A DNA stretch of 64,000 nt, from the NCBI GenBank assembly GCA_031963005.1, contig JASSUL010000003.1:1-64000 (forward strand), written 5' to 3'. Origin of the DNA: JASSUD01 sp031963005. GTDB lineage: Bacteria > Pseudomonadota > Gammaproteobacteria > Burkholderiales > Burkholderiaceae. Position 1 is the first letter of the stretch; each line of letters begins with the position of its first letter. The notes below the pieces were generated by a model, which was not told the DNA's origin, made no database searches, and saw only the letters and a list, made by a program, of their open reading frames with translations. Positions 7,831 through 17,728 of the stretch are shown one piece after another. A program made the position numbers and the translations under genes.

Positions 7831-9543
7831 TTAGGGTGTGATCACTACAGACTTAAAGTCTTGTCGCCCAAAGGCGCTAACCGTATACCCTTGCACCTTC
7901 TTACGCAAAAGCGCAGCCGCGGTAGGATGTGCGATAGGCAGCCAAAGCGCCTTTTCTTGAATCATTTTTTGAGCAGCCAAATAGGCTTTTACACGTTGAT
8001 CTATCTGCGTGCTCAGCTTCCCTTTATCAATAAGGGCATCGAGCGCCGGATCGCAAAAACGCGTGAAATTGGTCCCTGAACGCACTGCCGCACAACTGAA
8101 TTGTGGCGTGAGGAAATTATCAGGGTCGCCATTATCTCCAGACCATCCCATAAATAAAATATCGTGACGTCCTAGTTTTGCAGATCGGATTAACTCCCCC
8201 CATTCGATCACGCGAATTTGCGCGCGAATGCCTATTTTTGCTAGATCCGCCTGCAATAGCTCTGCCCCTACTTTAGGTTTAGGGTTGAGCATACTACTGC
8301 TCCCCGTCGGACGCGTCCAGAGCGTGGTATCGAAACCCTGGGCGTATCCCGCTTCAGTAAGCAATTGCTTTGCACGCACTAGATCATAGGCATAAGGCCG
8401 GGATGTTTTAGCATAGCCCCAGGTATCGGGAGGATAGATATTAGCTGCAGGCAATGCCGCGCCTTCAAATACAGAGGCAATATAGGTCTTACGATCAAAT
8501 GCCAAATTAATGGCTTGCCGAACTTTGACTTTATCGAATGGAGGATGCTGGGTATTGAAAGCGACAAAAGCGGTCATAAAAGCAGGCGTTTCAGCGACTT
8601 TGAATGGACTTTTTGCATTCTTCTCGTGCTTCGCATCGATAATATCGCGAGGTCTAGGAGAGAGTGCAATAGCGCATTCACCCGCCATCAGTTTTTGCTT
8701 ACGCACTGCCGCATCTGGAGTGATGGCATAAATCAACTTACTAATTTTAGGCTTGCCACCCCAATATTCTGGATTCGCGTCATACCGAATCACAGCATCT
8801 TTTTGATAACTGCCGAAAATAAAGGGTCCCGTGCCGATAGGCTGCGTATTCAAACGCTCAGGATGACCCGTGCTTTGGAGCAAGTTCGCATATTCTGCAG
8901 AATAAATCGACGCAAACCCCATGGTTAACATCGGCAAGAACGTGGCATCTGGCGTACTTAAGGTAAAGCGAACAGTATGCTCGTTCAGTTTTTCAACGGA
9001 CTGAATTAACTTAGGCAATCCCATCGACTGCGCATGGGGAAAACCACTAGGACCCGTCACTTTATGCCAAGGATGCTTTGGATTGAGCATACGCCCAAAA
9101 GTAAAAACAACATCATCCGCATTCAAAAAACGCTTCGGTTTAAAAGAAGCATTGGAATGAAAGGAAACGCCATTGCGTAAATAAAAGGTATAGGTTTTGC
9201 CACCTTCACCGATCTCCCATTTTTCGGCTAGCGCAGGAATCACTTTATTTTGCTTTTCATCGAAAGCGACCAACCCGTCAAATAACACGTCTGCAGAGGC
9301 ATTTGTTGTGACGAGCGAATTGTATTGCACCACGTCAAATCCATCTGGACTAGCTTCCGTACACACCGCCAATGTCGTAGAAGTGCGCGCATTCGCTATA
9401 GAGGGAAAGGTAAAGAGCATGGAGAAAGTGGATAACACCATAGCCACCACCCCAAGGGCATGGCAAGCACCGAGCGCTGCTATTGGGCCAGCGACCCATA
9501 GAGTCTTTGCGCTATATCGAGTAAGGGTACGAACTAGATGCAT
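7831..9543 (-). CDS. Peptide/dipeptide ABC transporter substrate-binding protein (family 5)
   Basis: This is a DppA/OppA-like periplasmic protein that delivers peptides to an ABC importer. From the Met at 9543 it has 570 residues. That Met is preferred over one 13 codons upstream because it has a GAGA-rich box and is followed by a long hydrophobic export signal ending near ANA-RTS. The mature part starts LAVCTEASPDGFDVVQYNS, a family 5 signature, with later matches such as NTQPIGTGPFIFGSYQKD. No permease or ATPase genes are adjacent, so it is an orphan or feeds a transporter elsewhere. Peptide import fits a nutrient-dependent symbiont (inference). Confidence 0.9.
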   Translation of the reverse strand: MHLVRTLTRYSAKTLWVAGPIAALGACHALGVVAMVLSTFSMLFTFPSIANARTSTTLAVCTEASPDGFDVVQYNSLVTTNASADVLFDGLVAFDEKQNKVIPALAEKWEIGEGGKTYTFYLRNGVSFHSNASFKPKRFLNADDVVFTFGRMLNPKHPWHKVTGPSGFPHAQSMGLPKLIQSVEKLNEHTVRFTLSTPDATFLPMLTMGFASIYSAEYANLLQSTGHPERLNTQPIGTGPFIFGSYQKDAVIRYDANPEYWGGKPKISKLIYAITPDAAVRKQKLMAGECAIALSPRPRDIIDAKHEKNAKSPFKVAETPAFMTAFVAFNTQHPPFDKVKVRQAINLAFDRKTYIASVFEGAALPAANIYPPDTWGYAKTSRPYAYDLVRAKQLLTEAGYAQGFDTTLWTRPTGSSSMLNPKPKVGAELLQADLAKIGIRAQIRVIEWGELIRSAKLGRHDILFMGWSGDNGDPDNFLTPQFSCAAVRSGTNFTRFCDPALDALIDKGKLSTQIDQRVKAYLAAQKMIQEKALWLPIAHPTAAALLRKKVQGYTVSAFGRQDFKSVVITP

Positions 9544-9630
9544 AAAATCTCTATCTATAAATTTCGGAAAATAGGGTTGCATTGCACGCGAATGACTTTG
9601 AATACAGCGCGCCTCAAATTAATCGATGCA

Positions 9631-10347
9631 TTATTTCGCTGAGTTTTGCGATTGCACTTTACGTACTAGAAAATCCATTATTTGGATCGATCCTTCCAAA
9701 CTGTTCGCCATAGCCGGTGAAGTCAGATACTGATTATTTACGAGTAACGCAGGCACACCATCCATGCGATATTTTTCAGTCAACTCGGCATCTTCCGCAA
9801 CAGCACGTGTAACGGCATCAGATGAATAGGCTGCTAAAAATTGCGCAGGAGCAATGCCTTGTTTCGCTAAAAACTGCGCCTGTACATCTGGCGTAAGTAA
9901 ATAATTCTTCTCTACTTGTATCGCTTTAAAAATTTTGGCATTTAAAGCCGCAATTTTTGCAGGTGGGAGGTTCATAGCTACTAATGCATGGTATAGCCTT
10001 TGATGTGCTTCCAAGTCTTTGTTAAAAGCAACGGGAACACGCTTTAAGCGCACGTTATGCCCTTTTTGTTTAAGCCAAACCAATAACTGGGATTCCAGCG
10101 TTGCACAATGTGGACAGCCATACCAAAAAAATTCGGTGATCTCTACAACAGCTTGGGTCGACTTTTTTACTTTCCCTGGTACAGCAGGTATTTTGATCGT
10201 GGCATCGTCTGGGGCGTGGGCTGGCAACGCTGCTGGAGCTGCAAACACTTGATAATCCGCACCAGCCTGCGGCGCGGCAGGAGATGCAAATGCCATATGC
10301 GCAACGCAGCTAAGCGCGACAAAGAGTCCAGTTATATAGGCTTTCAT
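9631..10347 (-). CDS. dsbA: Thiol:disulfide interchange protein DsbA
   Basis: DsbA introduces disulfide bonds into periplasmic proteins. The 238 residues include a signal peptide (cleavage after about residue 22, AFA-SP) and a thioredoxin fold with the active site CPHC at 78-81. The helical insert and the cis-Pro loop DGVPALLVN also match. It follows the SPOR-domain gene and argS in the order known from Burkholderia. A hairpin lies between it and the SPOR gene. No dsbB is in the window. Confidence 0.95.
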   Translation of the reverse strand: MKAYITGLFVALSCVAHMAFASPAAPQAGADYQVFAAPAALPAHAPDDATIKIPAVPGKVKKSTQAVVEITEFFWYGCPHCATLESQLLVWLKQKGHNVRLKRVPVAFNKDLEAHQRLYHALVAMNLPPAKIAALNAKIFKAIQVEKNYLLTPDVQAQFLAKQGIAPAQFLAAYSSDAVTRAVAEDAELTEKYRMDGVPALLVNNQYLTSPAMANSLEGSIQIMDFLVRKVQSQNSAK

Positions 10348-10374
10348 TCAAATGCACCCCAAAATAGTCCATAT

Positions 10375-10407
10375 GTTTTGCAGTCGATCCCGCGTCGGCT
10401 GCAAAAC
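10375..10407. promoter_or_regulatory. Hairpin between the SPOR gene and dsbA
   Basis: GTTTTGCAG and CTGCAAAAC form a perfect nine-base stem with a 15-base loop. No run of T follows on either strand, so it may be an intercistronic or attenuator structure rather than a strong terminator. Role unknown. Confidence 0.35.
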
Positions 10408-10534
10408 TTTGTATTAATAAAAATCGAAATATACGTGCACTAAAGCAGATATACCGCGGATCCTCTGCCGTGCGTTAACGACAACATGGCAGGATGCTCC
10501 CTTCCTCTTCCTTTGTTTGCAAAGAGAGAGTTAC

Positions 10535-11221
10535 TTAACTCGCTTCTTGTATCAAAAGCGAGTCGATCCCTGACTCCGAGAGCTGCGCACGAACGGCATT
10601 CATATCGCTAAGCTGAGTAAACGGCCCTAAGCGAACGCGGTAATACACTACAGAACCCGATGTACGCTGCGTAATCTTAGAAGAAAAACCACTCAAGGCA
10701 AGCCGAGCATGCTGTTGCTCCGCAGCTGCGCGCGCTTTATATGCCCCAGTTTGAAGATAGTAAATCGTGTTTATAGAGGCCGTTGTTGAAGGGCGATTGG
10801 AATCCGTAGGCTTAGCGACTTGCGGCGGTTGCGGCGCAGGTCGTGGTACTGAGGAAGTTGTCGCTCTGGGAGATGGCGACGGAACTTCCATAATGCTCGG
10901 CTTTTCCAGTTCCTCAGCGTGTTCACGAATGCGTGATTCCTCGACTTGAGGAGGAGCCGTTTTTTCATCAAGGGATGGCACTTCGCGTAATTGCAATTCG
11001 ATCTTGCCGATCTCATCTAGCTTCGATGCCGATGAAGACGGAGATGGAGATGGAGATGCCGTCTCCGTCTTTCGTGATAACGGTTTAGGAGAATGCGTAA
11101 TGTAGAGCGCTGCCAAAACCGCAATGGCTAACCCTACAATCAGCCCGAGAATCAGGCCAAATAAAGTACTTTGACTGCGTTCTCCTGCATTGCGCTCTGA
11201 TGGATCGCGAGAATAGGTCAT
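10535..11221 (-). CDS. SPOR domain cell-division/envelope protein
   Basis: SPOR domains bind denuded septal peptidoglycan. The 228-residue protein has a short cytoplasmic N-terminus, one membrane helix at about 20-42 (FGLILGLIVGLAIAVLAALY), a Pro/Ser-rich linker and a C-terminal SPOR domain at about 150-228 (YYLQTGAYKARAAAEQQHAR, then YYRVRLGPF). This is the FtsN-like layout, but the gene lies in the argS-dsbA cluster as in Burkholderia, so it is best called a general SPOR protein. Confidence 0.9.
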   Translation of the reverse strand: MTYSRDPSERNAGERSQSTLFGLILGLIVGLAIAVLAALYITHSPKPLSRKTETASPSPSPSSSASKLDEIGKIELQLREVPSLDEKTAPPQVEESRIREHAEELEKPSIMEVPSPSPRATTSSVPRPAPQPPQVAKPTDSNRPSTTASINTIYYLQTGAYKARAAAEQQHARLALSGFSSKITQRTSGSVVYYRVRLGPFTQLSDMNAVRAQLSESGIDSLLIQEAS

Positions 11222-11327
11222 CTAAATAGATCCTAAAAACGATGAATATTTGAAAGTGATGTCTAGAGAGCCTGTGGACTCCCTCTACGTATAATTAGCT
11301 TTTACCGCTCTGCATACCTATCTATAC

Positions 11328-13196
11328 CTACATTTTGGTCGGAGTCGATACCCCTAGCAATCCCAGGCCATTCACAAAAACCTGACGGGTTGCTGCCAGC
11401 AACGCTAAACGCGCCCTGCGCATCACGATGTCTTCTACTAATACCCGCTCAGCATTGTAAAAGGAGTGAAATGCAGCCGCTAGCGTGCGCAAATAGAAAG
11501 CCAAAAAGTGGGGAGAAAGCTCGTTCGCTGCACGCTCTAACACGTCAGGATATTCAGCCAGACGCTGCATTAAAGCCAGCTCAGAGTCACTCGATAAAAC
11601 AGCAAGATCGGCATCGGAAAGCGTGTGCGCCAGGTGGGAGAGATCGTGCACATCACCAGAGATATCCTCTGCTTGCACAAGTACAGAGCAAATACGCGCA
11701 TGCGCATATTGCACATAGTAAACGGGATTTTCATCATTGCGCTGCAGCGCCACATCGATATCAAATACAAATTCCGTATCGGCTTTACGTGAAATCAGAA
11801 AAAACCGCACCGCATCCCGGCCGCGCTGTAGTGGATCAGCCTGAGCAGAGGATGCCGTCATACGTGAATCCGGTGCAGACAGCGCATTCTCGGACTCAGG
11901 AAACCCCACAGCAGCCGATGTTTCTACCGGAGCGCCTATACCACTCGACCATTCAATCAAATCTCGCACGGTCACATAGCCACCCGCACGCTTCGAGATT
12001 TTGACAATCTGATGATTGCGCACCACGGTGACCATCTTGTGCAAAATATAGTCCGGATACCCTTTGGGGATATGCAAGCCCATATGTTGCAATCCTGCAC
12101 GTACGCGTGCAACGGTGCCGTGATGATCAGAACCCTGAATATTAATCACCTGCTTAAAGCCACGCTCCCATTTGGTCACATGGTAAGCAACATCGGGAAC
12201 AAAATACGTGTAATCCCCATTGGATTTACGCATCACACGGTCTTTATCATCCCCTTCTTCGGTCGTTCTCAGCCAGAGCGCGCCGTCACTTTCATACGTT
12301 TTCCCGGCGTGAATCAATGCTTGTACAGTGGCCTCTACGCGACCTTCGGTATAGAGCGATGATTCTAAGTAATACCGATCAAAATATACGCCCAGCGTTT
12401 GTAAATCCACATCCTGCTCGTGACGCAAATACGTCACCGCAAAGCGACGAATCGTCTCGAGATCTTCCACATCGGCATTCGCCTGTACGGGACTCCCATC
12501 TTTTGCACAAACCGTCTCACTCTGCAAATAAGCCTGTGCAATATCCGCGATATAGTCACCGTTATAAGCTTCTTTAGGCCATTCTGCATCTTGAGGAGTC
12601 AACCCGCGCGCGCGCGCTTGCACCGAGTTGGCTAATGTTTGAATTTGTACACCGGCATCGTTGTAATAAAACTCGCGATGCACCTTTTTACCTTGGGTAT
12701 TCAATATATTGGAGAGCGTATCCCCCAACACGGCCTGGCGTCCATGTCCCACATGCAAAGGCCCGGTAGGATTAGCAGAAACAAACTCGATCAATACCGA
12801 GGAAGCCTCATCGCTATTTTTTGACGGCTCCGAACGCGATCCCTGGTTCACCATGCCAAACTGGCTTTGCAAACGCAAAATATCCGATACCACGGACTGA
12901 TGCGCTACTTTAGACAAACGGATATTAATAAAGCCGGGACCCGCAATATCTACCTCTTCAATTAAGCCTTTCGCGCGCGCATCGGCTTGCACCGCCTGCG
13001 CAATCTGCTGGGCCAACGTGCGGGGAGCGACGCGCAAGGGTTTAGATAACTGTAGGGCAATATTGCTCGCCACATCGCCCATTGCAGCCACAGCAGGGCG
13101 CTCTAGCGTAATAGGAACACGTGGGGCATCCGGCGCAATCTGCGCTAACGCATCAGCAAAAATAGCGGTAATCGTTTTTCTATGGATCGGCAGCAT
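11328..13196 (-). CDS. argS: Arginyl-tRNA synthetase
   Basis: This class I aminoacyl-tRNA synthetase charges tRNA-Arg. The 622-residue protein has the HIGH motif as HVGHGRQ at 148-154 and the KMSKS region as KISKRAG near residue 400, with the C-terminal anticodon-binding helices ending ALLAATRQVFVNGLGLLG. It is slightly longer than usual for relatives because of a hydrophilic insert near 118-135 and another near 430-460 (Ser/Ala-rich). These look tolerated, as both active-site motifs are intact. Confidence 0.97.
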   Translation of the reverse strand: MLPIHRKTITAIFADALAQIAPDAPRVPITLERPAVAAMGDVASNIALQLSKPLRVAPRTLAQQIAQAVQADARAKGLIEEVDIAGPGFINIRLSKVAHQSVVSDILRLQSQFGMVNQGSRSEPSKNSDEASSVLIEFVSANPTGPLHVGHGRQAVLGDTLSNILNTQGKKVHREFYYNDAGVQIQTLANSVQARARGLTPQDAEWPKEAYNGDYIADIAQAYLQSETVCAKDGSPVQANADVEDLETIRRFAVTYLRHEQDVDLQTLGVYFDRYYLESSLYTEGRVEATVQALIHAGKTYESDGALWLRTTEEGDDKDRVMRKSNGDYTYFVPDVAYHVTKWERGFKQVINIQGSDHHGTVARVRAGLQHMGLHIPKGYPDYILHKMVTVVRNHQIVKISKRAGGYVTVRDLIEWSSGIGAPVETSAAVGFPESENALSAPDSRMTASSAQADPLQRGRDAVRFFLISRKADTEFVFDIDVALQRNDENPVYYVQYAHARICSVLVQAEDISGDVHDLSHLAHTLSDADLAVLSSDSELALMQRLAEYPDVLERAANELSPHFLAFYLRTLAAAFHSFYNAERVLVEDIVMRRARLALLAATRQVFVNGLGLLGVSTPTKM

Positions 13197-13480
13197 ACGG
13201 CTCTAATTGCAAAAGAAGAAAAAATAAGAAGGTACTGGATTGCCGACGCGCTGTCAGCTTGTTTATTGAGGTATCACAAAAAATTCTATACACAAAATGC
13301 AAAGCATACCTGCACAAACACGCGCGCGCTAATCCAATTACGAATGAGGTTCCTAAAATAACGCATAGAACATCTTCCCATTTCTGGGAGCAAGGTATCC
13401 TTCGTCTCATTTCAAGCTATCTACTCAATAGCTTTATGCCCTTTTTTAGTCCATCACGCATTCGTGATCTGTTGATCTTC

Positions 13481-13622
13481 GAATCTGTTTAGTATCTTCC
13501 AAAAGGGTTCCTATTTGGGGGAGCAGGAGCGCAGGGACCGGAACTGTACTTTTGTACAGTGAGGATCCCGAGCACCGCACGACCGCAAAGAGGGGCTCTT
13601 TTGGGAGATAATAAACAGGTTC
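13481..13622. mobile_element. Inverted-repeat element type A, copy 2
   Basis: This is the second copy of the element at 2380, in opposite orientation. Its ends are GAATCTGTTTAGTATCTTCC and, reading inward from the right, GAACCTGTTTATTATCTCCC. The internal palindrome is ACTGTACTTTTGTACAGT. It lacks about 15 bases near one end compared with the other copies. It sits between argS and the methyltransferase gene; short frames across it on either strand are not genes. Confidence 0.75.
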
Positions 13623-13817
13623 GTAAGAATTTTGCATCAATCCTCTGCACAGTAACGCACTGCATGCGCTTCTTGAATAAGAGCAAACGGAATTTTGTCT
13701 TAGAGCCTTGTATCTTTGTTTGATATAAGAAGAGCAATGCATAATGCAGAACTGATTTAAAACCTTGATCCACCCTTCTCTTTTCCTGGCGAGCCTGCCC
13801 AAGGCTGCAGATCTATC

Positions 13818-14861
13818 TTGACCCCTTCTAAAGCATCTCGACTGACCCGCATTTTTAATCGACGGGCACACACATTCTCAGAAGTCGCTTTTTTACCGCG
13901 AGAAATTGCTGCGCGCATGCACGCACGCTTGGACTATATCAAGCTTACTCCCAAGCGGGTACTCGATGCAGGCTGTGGCAGTGGAGAAGATTTAGCCCTA
14001 TTACAGGCCCGTTTTCCTGCTGCGCAACTCATTGGATTGGATATTTCCAATCAGATGCTTTCAAAAATACTCAATACGATAAATACAGGTATATTTCATC
14101 CGTGTATGATCTGGGGTTGGATTAAGAAACTTCTAAGACAGGGTATTGGCCGCAAGCAAAAAGCCGCCGGCGTAGTACAGGGCGATCTGAACCAGATGCC
14201 TTTTGCGCCTTCGTCCTTTGAGTTACTGTGGTCGAATCTCGTTTTACCGTGGCAAGGCCCTTTTCCTAGTCATGCCGAGCAGATTGATAACCCTTCCCTC
14301 TCTCATGAAGAGATATTGCATCCGCTAGCGCGTTTATTTCACCAATGGCAGCATGTTTTAAGCGCACAGGGCTTGCTCATGTTCAGCACACTAGGGCCGG
14401 ACAGCCTGCAAGAATTGCGTCAGGCCTGGGCAAAGGCCGATGCGACAAATCCGCAAGCCCGGGTACTCGATTTTGCCGACATGCATGATCTAGGCGATAT
14501 GCTAGTGCACAGTGGTTTTGAAAACCCGGTTATGGATATGGAAAAGCTCACACTTACGTACCGTAGCGCTGAAGCGCTACTACAAGATGTGCGCCGCTGG
14601 GGCGCTTACCCTGCCTCTACGACATCCGATATCGCCGCTCAACGTCCAACGGGTTTGACAGGCAAAAAAACGTATCAAGCTTTACTCGCAGCGCTCGAGG
14701 CACAGCGTAACGCAGAAGGTGTTATTCCTCTGACCTTTGAAGTTGTGTATGGCCATGCATGGCGGCGCGCAACATCAATGTCCAGCGACACCGTGCATGA
14801 CACAAGCCCTGGAGAGTTTGCTCCTATGCGCTTTTACCCCCGAAGCCATGGACGCACTTAG
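13818..14861 (+). CDS. BioC-like SAM-dependent methyltransferase
   Basis: This class I methyltransferase has 347 residues. SAM motif I is VLDAGCGSGED at 48-58 and motif II ends LIGLDISNQM at 71-80. The N-terminal RIFNRRAHTFSEVAFLPREI matches the BioC-like proteins of Burkholderiales. BioC methylates malonyl-ACP to start biotin synthesis, but whether this protein does so is unclear because no bio genes are nearby. Relative to the family there is an insert of about 25 basic residues after motif II. The only suitable start is TTG at 13818; no in-frame ATG fits the conserved N-terminus. Confidence 0.8.
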   Translation: MTPSKASRLTRIFNRRAHTFSEVAFLPREIAARMHARLDYIKLTPKRVLDAGCGSGEDLALLQARFPAAQLIGLDISNQMLSKILNTINTGIFHPCMIWGWIKKLLRQGIGRKQKAAGVVQGDLNQMPFAPSSFELLWSNLVLPWQGPFPSHAEQIDNPSLSHEEILHPLARLFHQWQHVLSAQGLLMFSTLGPDSLQELRQAWAKADATNPQARVLDFADMHDLGDMLVHSGFENPVMDMEKLTLTYRSAEALLQDVRRWGAYPASTTSDIAAQRPTGLTGKKTYQALLAALEAQRNAEGVIPLTFEVVYGHAWRRATSMSSDTVHDTSPGEFAPMRFYPRSHGRT

Positions 14862-14989
14862 AATCAGCAGCCCATGGCTAACACGGAAGAACTGAAAGCG
14901 CTTTATGCTTGTCTAAAGTTACACAATCCGTTTTTTTGAAATCCGGTTTCGATACATTTTTTCTTCTTTAAATTGATTGGCTTCCCATC

Positions 14990-15895
14990 ATGTGCGAACT
15001 TCTAGGGATTAACTGCGCTGAACCCACTGATGTCACTTTCTCGTTTACGGGTTTTTCTGCACGCGGCGGTGGAACGTCGCATCACAGCGACGGCTGGGGC
15101 ATCGGCTTTTTTGAAGATAGAGCCTGCCAAATTTTTATCGATGACCGCCCATCGTGTGGTTCCCCGGTTGCTGAACTGATTAAACGGTATCCGATTAAGT
15201 CTAAAAATACGATCGCGCACATTCGCAACGCGACGCAAGGGGTTACCTCTCTAGAAAACTGCCATCCTTTCAGACGAGAGCTATGGGGTCGGCACTGGCT
15301 CTTTGCACACAATGGCGATTTGCAAAACTACCATTCAGTCCACACGCCGCCCCATGCTGTCTATCAACCTGTCGGTACCACGGATAGCGAACAAGCATTT
15401 TGCGCCCTGATGGAAGGCCTGCGTAACGCCTACCCCAATGAGCAGCCCTCAACGGAAGCGCTCTTCGCAACGATCACTGAGCTCACCGCGCAAATTACCG
15501 ATTACGGCATCTTCAATTTTTTATTATCAAACGGGCAAGTTTTCATTTCCTACTGCTCCACACGTTTGCATTACGTCATACGGCACTGGCCTTTCTCAAC
15601 CGCGCATTTGATCGATGCAGATATGTCGATCGATTTTGCTCAACATACGACCCCAGAAGACCGCATCGCCGTGATTGCCACTCAACCGTTGACTGATAAT
15701 GAAGTGTGGCAAGCCTTTCACCCAGGTGATTTGTGCTTATTCCAAGACGGAGAACTCAAACTCAAAACCTTTGTGCCCGTGCTTCCAGAAGTTATCGAAC
15801 GCGGTAAAAAAATGGTACGCGAAGCACGCGAAAAAGCAGCAGCGGCCCGCGCACAAGCCATCGCCGCTTGTGCCAATGCAGCCCCTGCTGCTTGA
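14990..15895 (+). CDS. Class II glutamine amidotransferase (YafJ-like)
   Basis: The N-terminal nucleophile fold starts MCELLGINC, where Cys2 becomes the catalytic N-terminal residue after Met removal. Supporting motifs are HHSDGWGIGFF, RNATQG and FAHNGDL, which line the glutamine site. The 301-residue length has only the glutaminase domain plus a short helical, Ala/Lys-rich C-terminal tail, like YafJ. The synthase partner and substrate are unknown. It stands between the methyltransferase and a HEAT-repeat gene. Confidence 0.88.
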   Translation: MCELLGINCAEPTDVTFSFTGFSARGGGTSHHSDGWGIGFFEDRACQIFIDDRPSCGSPVAELIKRYPIKSKNTIAHIRNATQGVTSLENCHPFRRELWGRHWLFAHNGDLQNYHSVHTPPHAVYQPVGTTDSEQAFCALMEGLRNAYPNEQPSTEALFATITELTAQITDYGIFNFLLSNGQVFISYCSTRLHYVIRHWPFSTAHLIDADMSIDFAQHTTPEDRIAVIATQPLTDNEVWQAFHPGDLCLFQDGELKLKTFVPVLPEVIERGKKMVREAREKAAAARAQAIAACANAAPAA

Positions 15896-15998
15896 ACGCA
15901 GATTCAAAAAACGGCTATAGCATGCGCAGTGGCAGCCCTGCGCGATCGTTGGAACACCTCTATTGATTCAATCATTCTAAGAGCCACAGGAATATGCC

Positions 15999-17291
15999 AT
16001 GGAACATCAAGATACCTCTCCCGAATTAGATCCAGAGCAGATCATCCATGCGGCAATAGAGGCCTTACAGCATCCAGACAAAGATACTAAATTCGCAGCG
16101 GCTATAACATTAAGCCACTATATGCCGCTGCCTGATGCGGGCATGCAAATATTGATTGAGGCCTTAGAAAATAGCCTCGGAGAATATGACGCACGATATA
16201 GATTAGCAGCCGCCTTTGCATTTGGCCGTCAACCCACGTTAACCCAAGAAGCGGTTTTAGCCTTAACGGCTGCCCTCCAGGATAGCGATGACTTGGTTCG
16301 GCTTGAATCGGCTGTCGTATTAAGTTGTGCTGATATCACGCTGCCTGACGCAGGTATTCAGGCACTCATTGATGCGCTAGAGAATAGAAATGGACAGTAT
16401 GAAATAACGTATAGAGTGATGGCAACTTTAGCATTTGATTATCAAAAAAACCTCTCAGAGCAAGAAAACGCCCTGTTAGCCTTAATCGCCGTTTTACAGG
16501 ATCATGATGAACGCATCAGAGTGAATGCGGCCGTCACATTAAGCCGACATATGGCGCTACCGGAAATAGGCATTCAGGTATTGATAAAGGCCATAGAAAA
16601 TAAAAATGGGCACTATGAGGAGTTGGATAGGGATAGAGCCAGAGCTATCGAGGTATTAAGTTATCAAATACCCTCATTAAAAACAGTACAAAGAGAAAAT
16701 GCCCTTTCCACTTTATTCATCGCTTTACAAGATCACGATGAATGGGTCCGATTCCAAGCGGCTACAGCATTATATGCTCTGGATATCGCATTACCTCACC
16801 ATGCCGCTCAGATATTTATGGACGCCATAGAGAACAAAAATGAAATATATGAAGCAAAAGATAGGGCAGCCGCAACAATTGCATTAAGTACGGAAGAAAA
16901 GCTTTCAGATGCCGCCCGCTCAGTCTTAAGCATTGCCCTACAAGATAACGATGAGTGGATAAGGCTTAGCGCTGCTTGTGCGCTAAGCCAACATCGTATA
17001 GCGTTACCTAGCACTAGTCTTCAATTATTGATAGATACTTTAAAGAAAAGCGATGTATATGCAGCGCCCTTCCGAATTCAAGCGGCCACTGCATTAGGCT
17101 CTCAAGAAACACTTTCAGATGCTGCCCGCTCAGTTTTAACCACTGCCTTACAAGATAACGATGAGCAGGTCAGAACTTTTGCTGCCCTGGCATTAAGCGA
17201 ACATATGGCACTGTCCGATAGCGAGATGCAGGTATTGAAGAAGGCTTTAGAGAAATTGGAATATAATGAAGGGTTTACAAAAATATTATAA
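15999..17291 (+). CDS. HEAT-repeat protein
   Basis: The 430-residue protein consists almost entirely of about five super-repeats of roughly 75-80 residues, each made of two HEAT/armadillo-like helix pairs. Recurrent elements are ALQDNDEWIR, AAxxLSxHMALP, GIQxLIxALEN and NGxYE. It has no signal peptide or membrane helix. Such solenoids bind proteins; an enzyme role such as phycobilin lyase is not supported by context. A host-targeted or scaffold role is possible given the next gene, but that is inference. The near identity of some units suggests recent repeat expansion. Confidence 0.75.
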   Translation: MEHQDTSPELDPEQIIHAAIEALQHPDKDTKFAAAITLSHYMPLPDAGMQILIEALENSLGEYDARYRLAAAFAFGRQPTLTQEAVLALTAALQDSDDLVRLESAVVLSCADITLPDAGIQALIDALENRNGQYEITYRVMATLAFDYQKNLSEQENALLALIAVLQDHDERIRVNAAVTLSRHMALPEIGIQVLIKAIENKNGHYEELDRDRARAIEVLSYQIPSLKTVQRENALSTLFIALQDHDEWVRFQAATALYALDIALPHHAAQIFMDAIENKNEIYEAKDRAAATIALSTEEKLSDAARSVLSIALQDNDEWIRLSAACALSQHRIALPSTSLQLLIDTLKKSDVYAAPFRIQAATALGSQETLSDAARSVLTTALQDNDEQVRTFAALALSEHMALSDSEMQVLKKALEKLEYNEGFTKIL

Positions 17292-17465
17292 TATTAAGAA
17301 AGGACTAGCTCAAAGTCATTTTTTTATTAAAACTTATTTAACCCCACTTCAACACTTCTACCCCTCTAAAAATATCAATGCAGCGATATCTTGCACCATT
17401 TTGAAAGATACGCTTTATACGGTTTCTTTTATGGCCACACTTTTGCGTTTTTTAAAGTGCTGCGC

Positions 17466-17493
17466 TTGGAACTAGCATTGGTCTCCATATACA
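17466..17493 (+). promoter_or_regulatory. Promoter of sRNA candidate 2
   Basis: TTGGAA at 17466-17471, a 16-base spacer and TATACA at 17488-17493 make a reasonable sigma-70 promoter. It leads to a short untranslated segment that ends in a strong terminator at 17531-17559. Confidence 0.4.
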
Positions 17494-17499
17494 AGAAAT

Positions 17500-17559
17500 C
17501 CGCTTCCATTCGCTCCCCATATCGTCATCACGGCACTGCCTAAGCGCAGTGCCGTTTTT
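17500..17559 (+). ncRNA. Small RNA candidate 2, sibling of the one at 6743
   Basis: The predicted RNA of about 60 bases starts with a pyrimidine-rich stretch containing GCTCCCCATATCG. It ends in a nine-base-pair stem CGGCACTGC/GCAGTGCCG (17531-17554) and TTTTT. It shares CTCC followed by CCATATC with candidate 1, as well as the length and general layout. The alternative is that the terminator serves the HEAT-repeat gene 240 bases upstream. Confidence 0.4.
17531..17559 (+). terminator. Rho-independent terminator
   Basis: A perfect nine-base stem (CGGCACTGC/GCAGTGCCG), a six-base loop and five T residues. It ends either sRNA candidate 2 or the HEAT-repeat transcript. Confidence 0.75.
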
Positions 17560-17728
17560 GTACGCTGTTTTTCAAAATATTCGCCATTGCAGCCAAATAT
17601 GCGCACAAAACTATAGGCTGTGTTTGAAGAATCTCTATGCTGCTTTAGCACAGGCATCTAATGAACCTGTCTCTATAAATTTCTCTATATAGCTCTATAT
17701 AGAACAGCATAACATCGAAAGAGAGCGC

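Noticed and set aside
13446..13871. Minus-strand frame over a type A element
   Set aside because: It covers mobile-element ends and the start of the methyltransferase gene; composition is not coding.
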